From: Merdivivens faecigallinarum
GTDB taxonomy: Bacteria > Bacteroidota > Bacteroidia > Bacteroidales > UBA932
NCBI GenBank assembly: GCA_017695055.1
Contig: JADILY010000070.1
Span: 1-7,114, forward strand
Direction of reading: 5' to 3'
Length of the DNA stretch: 7,114 bases
The notes beneath the pieces were generated by a model that was not told the origin of the DNA, did no database searches, and saw only the letters and a program-made list of their open reading frames with translations. Below, piece after piece: positions 5,865 through 7,114 of the stretch. The position numbers were made by a program, and so were the translations under genes. Positions within the stretch are counted from its first letter, which is position 1; every line of letters begins with the position of its first letter.

Positions 5865-5936
5865 TAGTGGATAGGGGAATCGAACCCCTATTGCAAGAAT
5901 GAAAATCTTGAGTACTAACCGTTATACGAATCCACC
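5865..5936 (-). tRNA. tRNA-Glu (anticodon UUC)
   Basis: The 72-nt cloverleaf is complete on the - strand. The acceptor stem GGTGGAT pairs with ATCCACT, the first pair being G-U. The D arm is GTAT-AACGGTTA-GTAC. The anticodon arm is CAAGA-TTTTCAT-TCTTG with TTC at positions 34-36. The variable loop is CAAT. The T arm is AGGGG-TTCGATT-CCCCT, and the discriminator base is A. The 3' CCA is not encoded (CGA follows), so it must be added by the CCA-adding enzyme. It is the first gene of a likely tRNA-Glu/rpsT transcript. Confidence 0.95.
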
Positions 5937-5977
5937 ATCATCATTTCTCGCCGTTTGGCGCGGTTTGAAATGGAGTG

Positions 5978-6008
5978 CAAAGATAGATATATTTTCTATA
6001 CCGCCAAA
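5978..6008 (-). promoter_or_regulatory. Promoter of the tRNA-Glu/rpsT unit
   Basis: TTTG (6008-6005), a 19-base spacer and TATCTTTG (5985-5978) give a perfect Bacteroidota -33/-7 promoter on the - strand, the best match in the window. The start is expected near 5971, leaving about 35 bases of leader before the tRNA. That leader includes a small CGCC-AAAC-GGCG hairpin. Confidence 0.8.
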
Positions 6009-6024
6009 ATTTTTTGCAGTGAAA

Positions 6025-7041
6025 TTAGGATTTTTTTTCAGTATCGTCCATCCACTCGAAAGAATACATAATCGATTCGACCTGTCTGAGGTAGTTCCTC
6101 TTGTCGTATTTCGGGGCGTAGACGAAGCCGAGAAGGACGATTACGTTCTCGCCGTCCTTGTCGTAAAACGCGTGGATTACATACGGGCCGCCCATATAGT
6201 CGTTCTGTACCTCCCAGAGTCCCCTGACTTCGGCAAAATCCCTTTTGTTGTATTTTATGTATTTAAGCTGCGGGTCGGGAAGGGGTGCGGTAATCATGTA
6301 CGAATCTTCTACCGGTCCCGGTACGTTCTGTTTCAGCACGGCATTGCTTTCCTTTATGATTCTTTCCACCGACAGGGCGTCGTCCCCTGTGCCCGGATAT
6401 TTGAAGACGAAGACATACTGGCTTACGGAAGTGGTTTCGTAGCTTATCCAGATGAATTTGTCATCCCCTTTCTTTATGGTGAAGCCCATAGGGAAATACG
6501 GGGAGCCTCCGGCCAGGGCTGCTACTGTGTTGCGCACGCCGGCTTCCTGGTACTTGATGTTATTGGCTATTATCCTGTCCCTTTCAGCCTGCTCGAATGT
6601 GTTATCAATAAGCGAAATATCCTTTTTCAGGAGTTCCGTTGCAGCTTCCCTGTCTTTCGCATTGACCTTGACGACGGTCTGCGGCCTTGCCCATACGTCC
6701 TTTGTTATGAGTGTCTTGTTTTCCTTTACATCGGGCGAGATGTTTACTATCAGGATGTTCCTGTGAATCCAGAACAGGTTGGTGAAATTGGACGGGCTGA
6801 CATCGTACAGCTTGAATTTTGGCTCTACCTGCGGCAGTACCTGGTATTCGGCTTCGAGCGTGTTCCTTATTATTTCTCCCGGTTCGGCATCCCATTCGGC
6901 GCCTTCTATGACAACGATTATTTCTCCTGGGCTTCCGCTGACATTCTGGAACATCTGTCCGGTTTCATTGCATGAACCGAGCAGTACCGAGGCGGCTATG
7001 GCTGAAACGGCCGCTGCAATCTGAAATATGATGTGTTTCAT
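6025..7041 (-). CDS. DUF4837 family lipoprotein
   Basis: This 338-residue lipoprotein belongs to a family of unknown function (DUF4837) known to me from Bacteroidota. Residues 1-24 are a lipoprotein signal: MKHIIFQIAAAV, then the lipobox LLGSC with Cys24. Recognisable family blocks are GEIIVVIEGAEWD (39-51); FTNLFWIHRNILIVNIS (86-102); PYFPMGFTIKKGDDKFIWIS (181-200); and the C-terminal RGLWEVQNDYMGGPYV (273-288) with GFVYAPKYDKRNYLRQVESI (305-324). After the Cys the sequence is NETGQ, without an obvious acidic run for surface export, so it could sit at the inner face of the outer membrane; that is inference. ATG 7041 is chosen because the signal peptide starts there; a TTG at 7095 would add 18 unrelated residues and lie on the promoter. 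The next feature downstream, tRNA-Glu, has its own promoter, so this gene is probably alone. I see no clear terminator after it. Confidence 0.85.
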   Translation of the reverse strand: MKHIIFQIAAAVSAIAASVLLGSCNETGQMFQNVSGSPGEIIVVIEGAEWDAEPGEIIRNTLEAEYQVLPQVEPKFKLYDVSPSNFTNLFWIHRNILIVNISPDVKENKTLITKDVWARPQTVVKVNAKDREAATELLKKDISLIDNTFEQAERDRIIANNIKYQEAGVRNTVAALAGGSPYFPMGFTIKKGDDKFIWISYETTSVSQYVFVFKYPGTGDDALSVERIIKESNAVLKQNVPGPVEDSYMITAPLPDPQLKYIKYNKRDFAEVRGLWEVQNDYMGGPYVIHAFYDKDGENVIVLLGFVYAPKYDKRNYLRQVESIMYSFEWMDDTEKKS

Positions 7042-7064
7042 TGTGTGTGTTTTATATAAAAATA

Positions 7065-7096
7065 CTAAAATACAAAATTTCTCAAATCGTTCCAAA
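7065..7096 (-). promoter_or_regulatory. Possible promoter of the DUF4837 gene
   Basis: TTTG (7096-7093) and TATTTTAG (7072-7065) are spaced by 20 bases on the - strand. The -7 box has one mismatch to TAnnTTTG. A start near 7058 would give a leader of about 17 bases before the ATG at 7041. Confidence 0.45.
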
Positions 7097-7114
7097 ATGC
7101 GAGGAAGATAATCA

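Noticed and set aside
5865..5936. tRNA-Glu as an integration attachment site
   Set aside because: Both flanks carry housekeeping genes, with no integrase and no second copy of the tRNA 3' end in the window.
5899..6975. 358-codon open frame on the + strand, longer than the gene opposite it
   Set aside because: It runs through the complement of tRNA-Glu and its promoter and lies antisense to the DUF4837 gene, which has a signal peptide, lipobox and family motifs. The long frame reflects scarcity of TTA, CTA and TCA codons in the real gene.
1..7114. CRISPR array, insertion sequence, phage or defence genes
   Set aside because: No regularly spaced repeats, no transposase or integrase motifs and no terminal inverted repeats were seen. 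RadC family genes can accompany mobile elements, but here radC sits among housekeeping genes.

Overview
This window looks like core chromosome from a member of the Bacteroidota, most likely the order Bacteroidales. Three things support this. The glsA-glsB glycine-lipid gene pair and a DUF4837 lipoprotein are typical of that phylum. Almost every promoter candidate fits the Bacteroidota -33/-7 pattern (TTTG, about 19-20 bases, TAnnTTTG) rather than the -35/-10 type. Most genes also lack a strong Shine-Dalgarno site. I cannot name a genus. No insertion sequence, phage gene, CRISPR array or defence system is visible.

Layout. At the left edge, the tail of an unidentified + strand gene overlaps (ATGA) a gene for a SPOR-domain cell-envelope protein (64-747). 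The SPOR gene runs tail-to-tail into glsB on the - strand, with 41 bp shared by the two coding regions. glsA and glsB (2529 down to 707) form an ATGA-coupled - strand pair that should make glycine lipids. Divergent from glsA, rpoN (sigma-54, 2583-4004, +) starts almost directly under its own promoter. rpoN converges on upp (uracil phosphoribosyltransferase, -), followed to the right by radC (-), rpsT (ribosomal protein S20, -), tRNA-Glu(UUC) (-) and a DUF4837 lipoprotein gene (-).

Transcription. tRNA-Glu and rpsT appear to form one unit, with a near-consensus promoter at 5978-6008 and a strong intrinsic terminator at 5544-5569. The radC promoter sits on that terminator. upp and the DUF4837 gene have their own promoter candidates.

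The most unusual structure is the rpoN/upp convergent junction (3991-4081). The 3' ends of both genes, stop codons included, are each followed by a slightly diverged tandem copy: a 15-bp unit for rpoN and a 23-bp unit for upp. Also worth a second look are a probable leaderless or nearly leaderless rpoN mRNA, and a pair of mutually exclusive hairpins ending in a T run, on the SPOR transcript but inside the antisense of glsB. I do not see a wholly new multigene system here; most of the genes are housekeeping genes.
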